Assembly (NCBI GenBank): GCA_021186555.1
Contig: JAJKFL010000014.1
Span: forward strand, 22,885,033-22,949,032
Direction of reading: 5' to 3'
Source: Reticulitermes speratus
Taxonomy: Eukaryota > Arthropoda > Insecta > Blattodea > Rhinotermitidae
Length of the DNA stretch: 64,000 bases
Shown here: positions 39,309 to 50,564 of the stretch, one piece after another
Layout: the number at the start of each line of letters is the position of its first letter
How positions within the stretch are numbered: the first letter of the stretch is position 1
Program-made: the position numbers and the translations under genes
The notes under the pieces: model-generated
Told to the model about the DNA's origin: nothing
Databases searched by the model: none
What the model saw: the letters and a program-made list of their open reading frames with translations, nothing else

Positions 39309-40148
39309 TATATAAATTAAACAAAGGAAGGGTGGCGTTGCTTGTCAGGGCCACCAGTATAAATCTGGCACAATAATAGATGCTGCATTCACTGTGCGTT
39401 GCGCGCAATGTCTTCGTGTGTAAGAGTCATCAGCAAGCAACTCTGTAGGCCGTCTTCAGAACAGCGGCCTAACATGTACACTACCGCGTCAAGTCGAGGA
39501 AGATTTCCTTCACAGTAAATCAAGCTGCCTGTCTCTGTCTTACAAATGAATTAGAATACTGACTACACGTACAGGGAGGGGCATGTTTGTTGTGCGGAGG
39601 AGATACACAGACTTGGGCTCTTCCACTCTGGCTTATCTTATCTGGAATATCATTATGGTAGTGGACTGCGTACTGTTACGTCATGCGTTAACTTCGTAAA
39701 ACTCTGTGCAGATTTGAAAATGTGTGAGCTCTGCTTCAGTTTGTAGCTGTTAAAATCTCTACTGACAGCAACTTCGTGAGGAACTTTTCCATACCGATAT
39801 TTCTGTGAGGGCGAAACTTATCTGCAGGTAAGTTCGGCATATGTGACAATAATCTGACACAAAACGTAGGATTTTTAGGCACGTTCTCAAAATTGCGAAA
39901 AACGTCTATTACCTTCGTCTTGTCTCTCTGTCCATCTGTCCGTCCGCATGGAACAACACGACGGATTTTCATGAAATTTGATATTTTGGCGTTTCTCGAA
40001 AATCTGGTGAGAAAATTCTAGTTTCATTAAAATCTGACAAGAATAACGGGTGTTGTACATGAAGACTTATGCACATTTATGATATATCTCGCTCAGTTAT
40101 TCGTAGAATGAGAAATGTTTAGACAAAAGTGCGTTGTCAACAATATTC

Positions 40149-40235
40149 CCCGGCCGCTTTATCTCCGGGCAAGAAGCCCGTTACCTTTTGAGTAGGAGGC
40201 TAGGTGGGCCCCTGAGCCAGTCTGGACGGCGTTGT
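40149..40235 (-). repeat. SINE B fragment
   Basis: The plus strand shows CCCCGGCCGCTTTATCTCCG, then AGTAGGAGGCTAGGTGGGCC and CAGTCTGGACGG, the conserved middle of SINE B as in the 23.7-kb and 47.5-kb copies. Head and tail are lost. Confidence 0.75.
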
Positions 40236-41135
40236 AGAAGGTACACAACATTGTCTTATTTCTGGAAGCAGATTTCTGCAGTGCCATTCTAAACTGTTTG
40301 TTATGTTGGCAGATTCTCTGCGAAGCACCGACCATCTGTTTTAAAGCAGAAGTATAATAAAAATTATAGTGGTAATGGTGATGCTGATGGCTTCTTTAAG
40401 AGCAGATTTCAGTGACATTTGTGTTGTGCCTACTGGAACATTCCTCTTGGAGTTACTTTTTCGTGCCTAGTGAGAAATTTGAATTGTCACATACCATGAA
40501 AACTTGATTGGCCTATAGTTTTAGATGCAAATATTGAATGTGTAAACAAAATAACTTAAACACGAAAAGCGATCTGTATGTAGATTTTCCTTCACGTAAG
40601 TTCCTTGTAAGCGTTCCAATGCCTTAAGTGCCGCACTTGATTCCTTAAGGAAGTAAATTATTCGTTTGTGTAAACATGTATTTGCACTCAAACTCTTCGG
40701 TTAAAGTGTGATAAATGTAGTGGCAAATTTAATTTCTAACACGATAAACGTAATTACGCTAACATTAATATATTTTACAAGTTTTGTACCAGAGTTTTAT
40801 TAAAGCATGTAGCAGGCATGGGACAGAGGAGAATCACACACGAAATTGTATCTGAAAACCTGTGGGAATAAATTACTTGGGATATCAACCATAGTTAAAG
40901 AATAATATTAAAATGGATATTTAATATATAATACATGTTTGTGAGCTGGATTTATTTTGGGGAACAGTATTGTCCGTAATGAACGTGGCAATTGGACTTC
41001 AAATGCAATAAAGATAGAGGACCTTTCGAGCAATTAAGCGATTTGAAGAAAGACACTGCCCTAATGAGTTAATCAGCTTTTAGTAAAATTTCAATTGTGG
41101 TACACTATGGCCTGTCATAAGTTACTGAGATTTGG

Positions 41136-41223
41136 GTTTCACTATGACCTGTCGTGCGTTTCACTATGACCTGTCGTGCGTTTCACTATGACCTGTCGTG
41201 CGTTTCACTATGACCTGTCGTAA
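41136..41223 (+). repeat. 22-bp minisatellite, four units
   Basis: The unit GTTTCACTATGACCTGTCGTGC is repeated four times at 41136, 41158, 41180 and 41202. The first three are identical and the last ends GTCGTAA. A diverged unit (ACACTATGGCCTGTCATAA) lies at 41102-41120, and both it and the last unit are followed by GTTACTGAGATTT. This shows a larger duplicated block within which the 22-mer then expanded. Confidence 0.97.
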
Positions 41224-44200
41224 GTTACTGAGATTTAAATTTTACTATGACTTTTAACTTACTGAGATATGTTACTGCCTTTCCACTTACATACTACCCA
41301 GACACTAAAAGAGGTAACTTAGGAAAAGGAGAGATTTTATCTCAGACACGTGAACACTCAGACGGTTGGTAGTGTACGTTGCAAGCACACACAATACGTT
41401 ATAGTTCAAAGCGTAATTTCGTTCTTAAAAGTTTCGAACCGAACAGAGTTTTCTGTTTTAAAATATTTTATTTAATACCGTGCTTTGATATTCAATTTGA
41501 CAAAATCTTCATGTACCACTACAGTACAATAAATATTTTATTGTGTGCAGTGTATGTATTTGTATTCAATATTTGTAGCTATCGTGTAAAACCTGTGTTG
41601 TTTCCATTTTTTATGTTACTGAATTTCCTGTTTAAGAATGGTCGTAGCGGCCGAAACATGCGACAGTAAAATATAGTGTAAATACGTGCGATACAAAACA
41701 CAATATTTAGTGCACTATTACTGTAGAAAAAGATTTTATCAAACAATTTCCTGTTGCTTACCCTGTCAGTCGCTTGCATTTCTCAACATTTCGACCAGAC
41801 TAACTCCATCCTTGGAACACCCATTAAGCAGAGAGCAAAATGAATATTGCGTTTTGTAAGATAAATTGTCTGGCGTCCTAATATGTCTCGTGCTGGCTTT
41901 TCAGCGCAGTATCTTCATCTTACAGGCGTCTTGAAGTTCTCTTACGCTTGGTATGTGACGTAAGAGATTTTCTGCGTCCAAAACTGGGACTAACGTAAAT
42001 TGAAGGCTTGTGTGTTTTGTTATCTCTTCACATCCTTTGAAATGTTGAGAAGACTACCATAAAAATTTATTTATCGTAATGTTAATAAAGTAGTGGTATG
42101 TATGTTTTTAAACTGAGCGCAGTCAGAGCATATACCAGCCTGTCCGCCAGTCTACACGTTTATTCTCGAGAACTACTGAAAGCATTTTAAAGAAGATAAT
42201 ATTTTGTATTCTACAGATGTTGTGGAGTCGTTTATGTTTGTACAAAAATGTAAATCATATATGAGTATCACGCACAGAACGCTTGTGCAAATTCTGTGCA
42301 CTTCAGTACTGGCTGCACCTTCCAAGTCTCGGTTCTTTTACAGACTTGTAAGTATATATTTACAAGGTGTCACTGTACCAACAGCTACGTCTTTCGACTT
42401 TCCGTGAGGCATCAATGGGCTGTACAAGATTCACAAGAAGTATAATATTCAACAATGTCAATAATACTACTCAGGATTGATATCTTACAATTGTCACGTT
42501 CTCATAAATATGACGAATATTATATCGTCATAAAAAGTTTTTAGTAAAACAGCCTTAGGGATATGATAACTTATCACTATTTCGGAAAGTAGCTACATAC
42601 CATATACAAATATGAGGCGTGGGCAAACGTCTGTAAAGAGAGCAAGGTTTTGAAATGCGTTGTCGCTGGAGCAGAAACAAATACCATAGCATTATGATAC
42701 TGAATGTATTACATAGTTTAGTTCAAATTACATGTGAAACAATTCGGACAATAAGATATCGTGATTTGTCTGCACGAAAACCGAGTATTTGAGTGTTTCT
42801 CAAGAAGACACACTTCGTATTAAACTAAGAGTATCAAGACGGATATGGTGGTACGTCTTAGGCTTACCACAGAGCGAGTGGAAGACGTGGAGGGTCTGGA
42901 GATATATTGCAATGTACAAATGGTGGATAGTGAGCAGACATCTACCCTTCCCACAGGCATCCCTTGACTTGGTAAACATCTCGTACTTGAAGGAGCACAG
43001 GAGAAGAACAGAAATCGCCTGCATTAGTCTTCTGTCTACAGAATCACCAAGTTGAGGATGTTTCTCCATATACATGGACAGAGAGACCTCTGAAGTCCAA
43101 ACCACTGAGTATTCATAATATATATTTAAAGGAGTCACAGTTTGTGGCGTCATGTCACAAGATTTTTTCCTTAGTTAACGATACTAAATAATCTCGAATT
43201 TTAATCACAAATATGTCTGTAAAAAGATATTACCAGTAGTGCGATACTTTTAAAGTTTGTAAATTAATGACACAAGATGAGCTCCGCTTTTCTGCAGTTT
43301 TAAAAATCTTTGAGTTTGTGTACTGTGGTGACCAGGGGTTAACATCCAGTTTTCGGTTATTTGTAGACAAAGATTCTCCCGAAAAAATTAACAAAATTGT
43401 ATGTCGGATATTCCCATGTGTATTATTACATCATATATTGGATAATGGCTTAGGCCTGTATGAGATGCGTGTGTCATATTGGAGAGCACGAGAGGTAGGG
43501 TTGATTTTACTGCGTCCAGGTATGAATGCACACATAACCCTTAACATTCAGGGTGAAGCGAAAATTGGTTTCCGCAAAATGTCTTATGACTCCCTTTTGT
43601 GTTCAATGTAATGTTCTAGATGACATTTAGATGTAGAAAGGAACTTAAAAATCTGCAAGCAGAAGATACGTGGAAAGAAAATCTTAGCTTAGTGTAACTC
43701 TTCATATTCGTGAATCACCCATGTTGGATAAGGAAGCAAAGAGCCTGAATAGTTTTTTTCCATTATACTATATGAGAAATTTTATACAGCGACTTGAATT
43801 AACCGTTGAAGCACAGTGGTTATTATGTGTACGACCCGCCTTAATACTGAATACCTCTTCACGTTTCTCAGGGAGTGTAAGCCCTACTTACGAATTTGGT
43901 CAGAATCACACACTTAAAACCGATTATTTCCATAAAAACATTAAGTGATTAGTCTTTGGAATGGAGAAGCACTGTGTTTCCTGTATTATTAACTGAAATT
44001 TTTAAAATTCTTTAGATGAGTTTCAGACTCCAAAGTGCTAGAAACTGCAAGTACGTTCTTAGTTATAGCTTATTCATAAGAAGAAATTAATATTTTGGTT
44101 ATAAATTTCCGTAAAAGGACCAGTCATTGAAGATATTTTTCTCGCCATTCTAGATTTTACAGGTTTTCACACATACAAGTTCTCGGTCCGAGAGTAAGAT

Positions 44201-45079
44201 GGTGTTCCAGAAAATATTTTTCTCTGATCTGTTATACTTGACGCATGCTTCCACTCTAAAATGTAGACATTTATTTTCCGCGCAATCAAATCCTTTCTGC
44301 TATGTGCACTATGAAGCATAAGACGCTATATCACGTAACAAACAAAGAGAGTGAAAGGTTGAAATGGCTAGGCTCCTTTCAGCTGACATCTCAACAACAA
44401 GTGTCTTTAGTCCGGCTTTGTCATCTCATAAGGGATCCATCTCTACGTCAGGAGTCCTTAATCTCCCCTTGGGTGTGCCACTTAATATAGATGTTAATTT
44501 TTCAGTCGTTGAAGTAGATTGCGAAGCTTTATACCCTTACTATACACACACGATATATCGTTAACAAGGGGCTTCATGATAAACATGTAGGCTGCAGATG
44601 GGTAAAGTAGCTTCCACGTTGATATTTGAAGATAGAACCACTTAATATTATTCGAAGTTAGACTATAAGTAATGTTTCTTTAAACCTTTTATAATATCTC
44701 TTCAGCATTCAGCTTACGAATTGTGTACCGAAATATATCAGTTCTGTATCAGAGAATTGAAGGGTGGCTTTTCTCAGAGATGGATTATTGTATTCAGGAT
44801 TGTTTGCTTAAAAGAAATATAATACAAAGCTGAAGTAAGTCTACAGCTTGTCGTGATTTGCAGAGAACATGGTTTTAAGAAACATGTAGGCTGAGTTTAT
44901 ATGCCGTAATTTTCTTGAGAAGAACAATGCAAATATATTAGTAACCTTTCTTGAAAATATGCTTGAGTTACTGTACTGATTGCAATGTCTCCAATGTCAG
45001 ACTACTTCCGGAGGAGGTAATAAAATTCTGGGTGCCATATTGTTGTGAATGACGTAATTGGAATTACCCAAATCATACA
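41224..45079. other. 3.9 kb without a recognisable gene
   Basis: ORFs up to 117 codons occur, overlapping on both strands at 42789-43153 and on the plus strand at 43267-43611, but none shows a known domain, and opposite-strand overlap argues against coding. At 41640-41670 a GGTCGTAGCGGCCGAAACATG hairpin resembles the GAAAC half of the hammerhead-like motifs but lacks CUGANGA. Confidence 0.5.
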
Positions 45080-45090
45080 ACATCTCCTAT

Positions 45091-45331
45091 ATCCTCCGTC
45101 ATAGATCGACAACCCTAGCTGGCCTAGGCCTCCTCTGTGAAGTTCCTCGATCACACTCAGACACATCACACTCAGTAGGACTCCTCTGGACTAGTGATTG
45201 GTCTGTCGCAGAGCCCTCTACCTGACAACACACTATACTCACAAGAGACAGACATCCATGCCGCCGGCGGTATTCGAACCCGTAATCCCAGCGACCAACG
45301 CCTTAGACCGCGCGGCCACTGGTATCTGCAA
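45091..45331 (-). repeat. SINE A copy 6 with 11-bp target duplication
   Basis: On the minus strand it carries ATACCAGTGGCCGCGCGGTC, then AAGGCGTTGG and a B box (plus strand GTATTCGAACCC, one change). Part of the region between A and B boxes is deleted compared with other copies. ACATCTCCTAT (45080-45090) and ACGTCTCCTAT (45332-45342) form the target duplication with one mismatch. The 3' tail is diverged, near CTAGCTGGCCTAGG. Confidence 0.9.
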
Positions 45332-46134
45332 ACGTCTCCTATGTAGCAAAGTTAAATTTAAGTTTGGAATTGTTTCTAAAACAAATCGTAGTGTGATATG
45401 TCAGCATACGTTGGTGAAGATGTTGTAATGCTGCCATACACAACAACAAATCCTGAAGGACAATAACAATGCATTGCTTAGTTCAGAAAGACTTACACAG
45501 TAAATTCGATGTTCTTCCGTATTCAGAATATTCGTACCTTTATACAGACTTGTCAGTTAATACAAAAATTAGGTTTGTAAATTTATTTACGGCCGTAAGT
45601 AAAGTCGGACTGTCACTGGCCAATTGTTTAAAGATCTTCTGTACCAAAGCTCATGAAAATCTGACCAACGGTTTAGTCAGTGATGCTAAGTAACTGGTGA
45701 AGGGGCGGTTGGACATGGTCTCCATCTAAGGTGTTTTACTTTTATTTCGTATAGTACGCCGGCAATGAATCCTGGGATATATGCTAAGCGTGAAATTATA
45801 AGAAGTATTTTTTATTCAGCTCTGTGAACTACACTAGTGTCCCGACACAACACACCACAGGACGGTTAACACAGCAAAAGGACAAGATCAAATGTGATCG
45901 AACAACTAATATACATAGCCAGCTGTCAAACACAATTTTAATTATCTTTTTAATATTTTATACTACAAGTATCTTGAATTCTAAAAATTTTTAATAAAAA
46001 ATACTGAAGAAAGATAAGCTAATTACTACGAACAGAAAGACAAGTGACATTTAGTGATGGTGGCTTAAATAATTATGTGTTGTGAAAGTGAGTAAAAACA
46101 TTTGGATGTAATGAAGATTGTGAACTCTCGACGA

Positions 46135-46180
46135 CCACCCCTGAGGATAGCACAGGGTGTGCCGAAACATATGTAGGGGC
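46135..46180 (+). ncRNA. Hammerhead-ribozyme-like motif with intact catalytic core
   Basis: In order: CCC (46138-46140), core CUGAGGA (46141-46147; position 7 may be any base), a helix II GCAC...GUGC (46150-46162), GAAAC (46164-46168), a short loop AUAU, GUA (46173-46175) as cleavage triplet, then GGG (46176-46178) closing helix I. All conserved core positions (CUGANGA, GAAA, UH) are present, and the one-pair helix III fits the minimal type I form described in Penelope-like elements. Helix I is only three pairs, so activity as a monomer is doubtful. No coding sequence flanks it. Confidence 0.5.
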
Positions 46181-47363
46181 AAGAAATCAGTGAAAGAAAG
46201 TGTAGTGCATTTGTTTGATTGAAATAAAATTAACTAGTGATGAATAGTTCTGTTTGAAAATATGTTGTTTTAGAAAAACCTAAATTTAAATCTACACCTT
46301 ACCTCCGTTGCTATTCTGTATCTGGATGCTGAGCGTCCCTTTACCTTGTACCGTATACACGTCCTTGTCTCTGTTTCGTTCGGCATGTTTTGTTTTCTTC
46401 TTATTACGGGACGGGTGCTTCATTAAGATTTTGAAGGCGGATGGCAAGCAAGACTTGGACGCGACCCAGCACCAGATACGAGTATGACATCGGCCTCCGC
46501 AAAAGTTTTTTTTTTCAGAATTTTGACAGGATTCTGGGCATCTTTCCCATCTCGTTTCAGCCTTTTCTCTCGCACTGTGTGCTTTACTCCGGAAAACATA
46601 TTCGCTGAGATGCCGGACACACTGAAAAGTCGAGGGTGAGGAGGGGCGAACTGTAACTGACTTTATAAAGAAACAAGAATTTTCGAGCATACGTCATGAA
46701 GTCTGTTTCCCTACTTCAAGTCCTGCAGATCTGTGGCTATTAATCTTCTTATTTTATCTCATTGAATGTTTGCGATAATATGCTTTGTAGTTACTCATTC
46801 GCCTAAAATATATTTATCGGATATTATATTTCGACTTAGATATAATATTCGTAAACAATTTGTACCATCATTGTTATATATCTCCTTGACAAGTATCACA
46901 ATTATATCTCTCATGGATCATTAGATATAATTGTTAATCCTAAGTGTACAGAAATTTTTCCCATGTCCGTTATGTTGTTGTGTTGCATTTTGCCAAAACA
47001 CGCCTCACAAATATTTGAATATTTTTCAAATATCTAGTAATATATACTATTTACGACCCTAAATTAAGATACGCTGGACACCTGTGTTGTTATTTTTTAT
47101 TGTAGGAAAAATAGAAGTGTAACATTGAGATTGCTTCCAGTGGCTTAACACTCCTACCGGATTGTATGATAACTGATTACTTGGTTCGAAATTTGAAACA
47201 GGGGACACACGTACAGTATGAGTGTTTCAGGGGCTTACTTTCTCCTTAGTGAGGGAGTTAAACTAACGATGGGAGTGAGATTTTGACTTTGTAACTGTCA
47301 GAAATGATTCACGGCTGTTTGTGTCAAGAAGGATTTTTCTACAAGGAGTTATTTAAAAAATAA
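46181..47363. other. 1.2 kb without a recognisable gene
   Basis: A 132-codon minus-strand ORF (46292-46690) and an overlapping one in another frame have no recognisable domain. The rest is AT-rich. Confidence 0.45.
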
Positions 47364-47650
47364 AGGTAAAGGTAAAGATTGTCACTGTACACGCCATAAT
47401 GTCATGTACAGCGAACTGATGTTTAGGTCCACTCATTCTTGATCTTGGCTCTAGATGGAGGCGAGTGGTCATCCTTACGCCCCGGCCGCTTTATCCTCAG
47501 CGAAAGAGCCTCCGGTATCGATTGAGTAGGAGGCTGAGTGTGCCCCAGATCGGGTGTGGACGTTTTGAAGAGAAAATCTCTTGCCTGTGTCGGGATTCGA
47601 ACACCGAATTGTCAAACACGTAGCATATTCACTATACCGACTACGTTGTT
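47364..47650 (-). repeat. SINE B copy 5 (near full length)
   Basis: The plus strand begins GGTAAAGGTAAAGATTGTCA, the reverse complement of the TTTACC tail, and runs through CTAGATGGAGGCGAGTGGTC, CCCCGGCCGCTTTATCC and a B-box complement GGGATTCGAACACCG, to CTATACCGACTACGTTG at the head. This is the best-preserved B box in the family in this window. Confidence 0.9.
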
Positions 47651-49367
47651 TTATAAAGTAACGGAATTCATTCCTTAAAAAGTCAATTTAATTTTAACTA
47701 TATGCATATAATGTCAGCTACTACCTTACGGAAAACACAGACAGCAACAATCCTGAAGGCCGGTCCATAAATGCTGTAGGGGGAAATAATGACTCTTTGT
47801 TTTTAGAATCATATGAAACACACAAACACATTGTTTGGGCGAAATACGGAGTTTTTAATGGTAAACATTGGGGTGCATATGTTAACCACCGGAATGTAGG
47901 GAGTTACGCATTGTTAACATTGTAGTATAAATCATATGTGACCACAGATGACAGATTTTTAAATATATCTTTTATCAGTATTAATGCTGAATGGAAAATT
48001 GGGGGTAATTTTTTTGGTTCATACACTGAGCGAATTAAACATTTGAAACCGCGTTGTCCCGTAAGGTCCAAGGTTAATCTGATATATTTTATGTTCTCTT
48101 ATTGCAGCTTATCTTTTAGTTGTGGTAAGTTTACAGTAGGCCTAAATTGTAACAGAATTCTTAGTAATTTATTTTATTCACTGCCATAAGAAGGAAAAGA
48201 GGGAGGATTTCGAAATTTAGGTTTAATCTTCGGTATAATATCAGTCGGACTGCTCGGATTATTGCGGTCAAAGATTTTTTAAGGGTAACTCTACATTATT
48301 TTTCAATCATTTATTAAACCGCCGGAAAACGTATACAGAAGGGTCGATATGAAAATGGATTCTAGAATCATCGAACTGGGATATGCAAACTGTAATCACC
48401 ACACTGATGAGAATGAGTCTAGGAACTTTAAACACTGGCTGTTTTTCGAACCAAATGATCAAAGGTTTGAACTAATTTTTATTTCTCAAATAAGGAAATC
48501 AATGTTACAGTGCACCAATACTTACCGATTTCAGTGCGTTTTGACAAGTTTCTAATTTCTGTATTACAAACTCATATAAAATTCCATGTAAGTCCTCAGT
48601 AATGTCGTTCCGTGTGAAATTGTTCTTCTGTAAAAATATTGGCATTTTGTTTGCAAGTTTTGCTTCAGGAATCCACGCGCGAGTTTACCTATAAATAGGT
48701 CGTATAGAAGATTAAATTTAAATAAGATTCTGGTGCCGAGGTCCGTGAAACGTTTCATGCGAGGAGAATTTCTAATAAGTTTTACTGCATTGAACTTCAG
48801 ATCAGATTCCTTTCCGTCCTGAAGCCAGCTATGCATAACAACACAAGTAGGCCTATTCGAACTGAATTCTACGCATGAATGAGATGCAAATAAAATATAA
48901 TTGGATTCTGTCTTCCGAAAACACAAGTAAATACAGTAAGTCAAATTTTAACGCGTCATGTGTTGAGTTGTTTTGCATTTATATGAAGCATTATCTTAAT
49001 CAGAAATAATAAATTTAGATTGGGGTTCACGGCAAAATTTGGGCTTTGAATTGACTCTTTTTCATGGAGTATTTGTGATCTGTGAATGTAGGTAAATTAT
49101 ATGCTCTCAGTTTGTAAATGGCTGCAAATTAGAATGTTTGCTAACGTGTCTCTGTTCTTTGATGTGTGTTTCTTTACTGTGTAAATATTTAACGAGGATT
49201 CATTAGTTGATACTTGGGCTTAATTTTATCAAGTAGCCCTACCTGCCCTTGTACCATAACGGGCTAACCTGAAGCAAGCGATGCGGAGTGAGAAACTAAA
49301 ATTTGTGGAATGGAGGGTAAATACTGACCATTAACACGTAGAGCGGAACAATTGAGCATTGTATTTT
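47651..49367. other. 1.7 kb without a recognisable gene
   Basis: It contains the second copy of the dispersed repeat seen near 4838 (47805-47880). A 126-codon minus ORF at 48564-48944 has no known signature. Confidence 0.45.
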
Positions 49368-49378
49368 GTGACGAACAT
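49368..49378. repeat. Target-site duplication, 3' side of LINE
   Basis: GTGACGAACAT here is identical to 52784-52794 on the other side of the LINE. Confidence 0.9.
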
Positions 49379-49382
49379 TCAT

Positions 49383-50564
49383 TCATTCTGTAGTCTGTCT
49401 TACGACAGGTCCGTAGCCTCTTCCAAAGCGAGTTCTCCACAGGGTGCGATCTAGTGCTTCCTCTTTCAATTTCCAGTATCTCTTCTTTTCCTTAAGGTCA
49501 TCCAGTAGCTGCTTACGTCTTCTCCCGTCGTCGTCCGTCATTTCTATCCTTCCTTCTAACTTTCCTTCAATCACGTGTTTCAGAAGGCAGTTTCTACGCA
49601 AGATGTGACCAATCCAGTTAGCCTTTCTTCTTTTTATTGTATGTAGGATATTCCTCTCCTCCTTGACTCTGTGTAATACTTCTTCATTTCTCACACGATC
49701 GGTCCAACTGATCTTCTCCATTCTTCTCCAGCACCACATTTCAAAACTTTCCAGATACTTCTGATCTGCTTTCCGAAGTGTCCACGTTTCAGCACCATAC
49801 AAAGCTATGCTCCAAACGTAGCACTTTACTAGTTTCTTCCTTAAATTTAATTCCAGTTTGCTGGTGAAAAGATTTTTCTTCTTGTTGAATGCTGCTTTTG
49901 CCATGGCAATTCTGGATTTAATTTCACGTGTACACCTTGCATCACTTGTTATCATGCTACCCAAATAATTGAAATATTCCACATTCTCCAATTGTTTTTT
50001 ATCTATCATAATTTTCATTGGGGATGGTTGCCTTGAGATTTTCATTACTTTAGTTTTTCCCACATTCATTTCCATTCCATAGCGTCTTCCAATTTCAATT
50101 AGTCTATCAATCATGCCCTGTAGCACCTTTTCTCCCCTAGCCAGTAGCACAAGGTCATCTGCATATTTCACAGTGCGAATTACTTGTCCTCCTATTTTGA
50201 AGTCTCCAAACCCTTCAAGAGCTTCCTTGGTAAGGTATTCGCTGTATAAGTTGAACAGAATCGGTGACAAGCAGCAACCTTGTCTAACTCCTCTTCCAAT
50301 CTTCACACTTCTCGTCTCCCCTTGGTCCAGTCGTATTTTGACACTCTGTTCCATGTACAATTTGCTGATCAATCTTCTTTCGCGCCAGTCTATCCCAATT
50401 CCTTTTAGGATTTGCATTAATTTGGTCCAGTTGACACGGTCAAATGCCTTCTGCCAGTCTATGAAGCAAGCACACAATTCCTCATCTATGACCAACGTTC
50501 GTTCTGATATTATTCTCAGCATCCCAATTGCATCCCTAGTTCCTTTTCCTCTTCTAAATCCAAC
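49383..50564 (-). CDS. LINE reverse transcriptase, C-terminal part after a frameshift
   Basis: The open frame carries the core palm motifs: FIDWQKAFD (residues 20-28 counted from the Met at 50522), GVRQGCCLSPILFNLYSEYL (78-97) and the catalytic box YADD (120-123). A basic C-terminal region with RRKANWIGHILRRN follows, a motif typical of RTE/CR1-like ORF ends. It ends with a stop at 49383. The frame stays open upstream of the Met to about 50564, where it joins the endonuclease frame through the lost base. There is no internal stop, so decay is recent. It copies element RNA at a nicked chromosomal site. Confidence 0.88.
   Translation of the reverse strand, partial: VGFRRGKGTRDAIGMLRIISERTLVIDEELCACFIDWQKAFDRVNWTKLMQILKGIGIDWRERRLISKLYMEQSVKIRLDQGETRSVKIGRGVRQGCCLSPILFNLYSEYLTKEALEGFGDFKIGGQVIRTVKYADDLVLLARGEKVLQGMIDRLIEIGRRYGMEMNVGKTKVMKISRQPSPMKIMIDKKQLENVEYFNYLGSMITSDARCTREIKSRIAMAKAAFNKKKNLFTSKLELNLRKKLVKCYVWSIALYGAETWTLRKADQKYLESFEMWCWRRMEKISWTDRVRNEEVLHRVKEERNILHTIKRRKANWIGHILRRNCLLKHVIEGKLEGRIEMTDDDGRRRKQLLDDLKEKKRYWKLKEEALDRTLWRTRFGRGYGPVVRQTTE

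Noticed and set aside
41136..41223. CRISPR-like array
   Set aside because: Units are contiguous 22-bp repeats without spacers, in a eukaryotic context. It is a minisatellite.
41640..41672. Possible hammerhead at GGTCGTAGCGGCCGAAACATG
   Set aside because: The hairpin and GAAAC are present, but the core reads UUUAAGA and no GUH triplet follows.
42789..43153. Overlapping plus (88 codons) and minus (117 codons) ORFs
   Set aside because: No known domain on either strand. Mutual overlap and lack of context give no support for coding.
46292..46690. 132-codon minus-strand ORF
   Set aside because: No recognisable motif, and a second frame is also open over part of it. Probably chance in GC-richer sequence.
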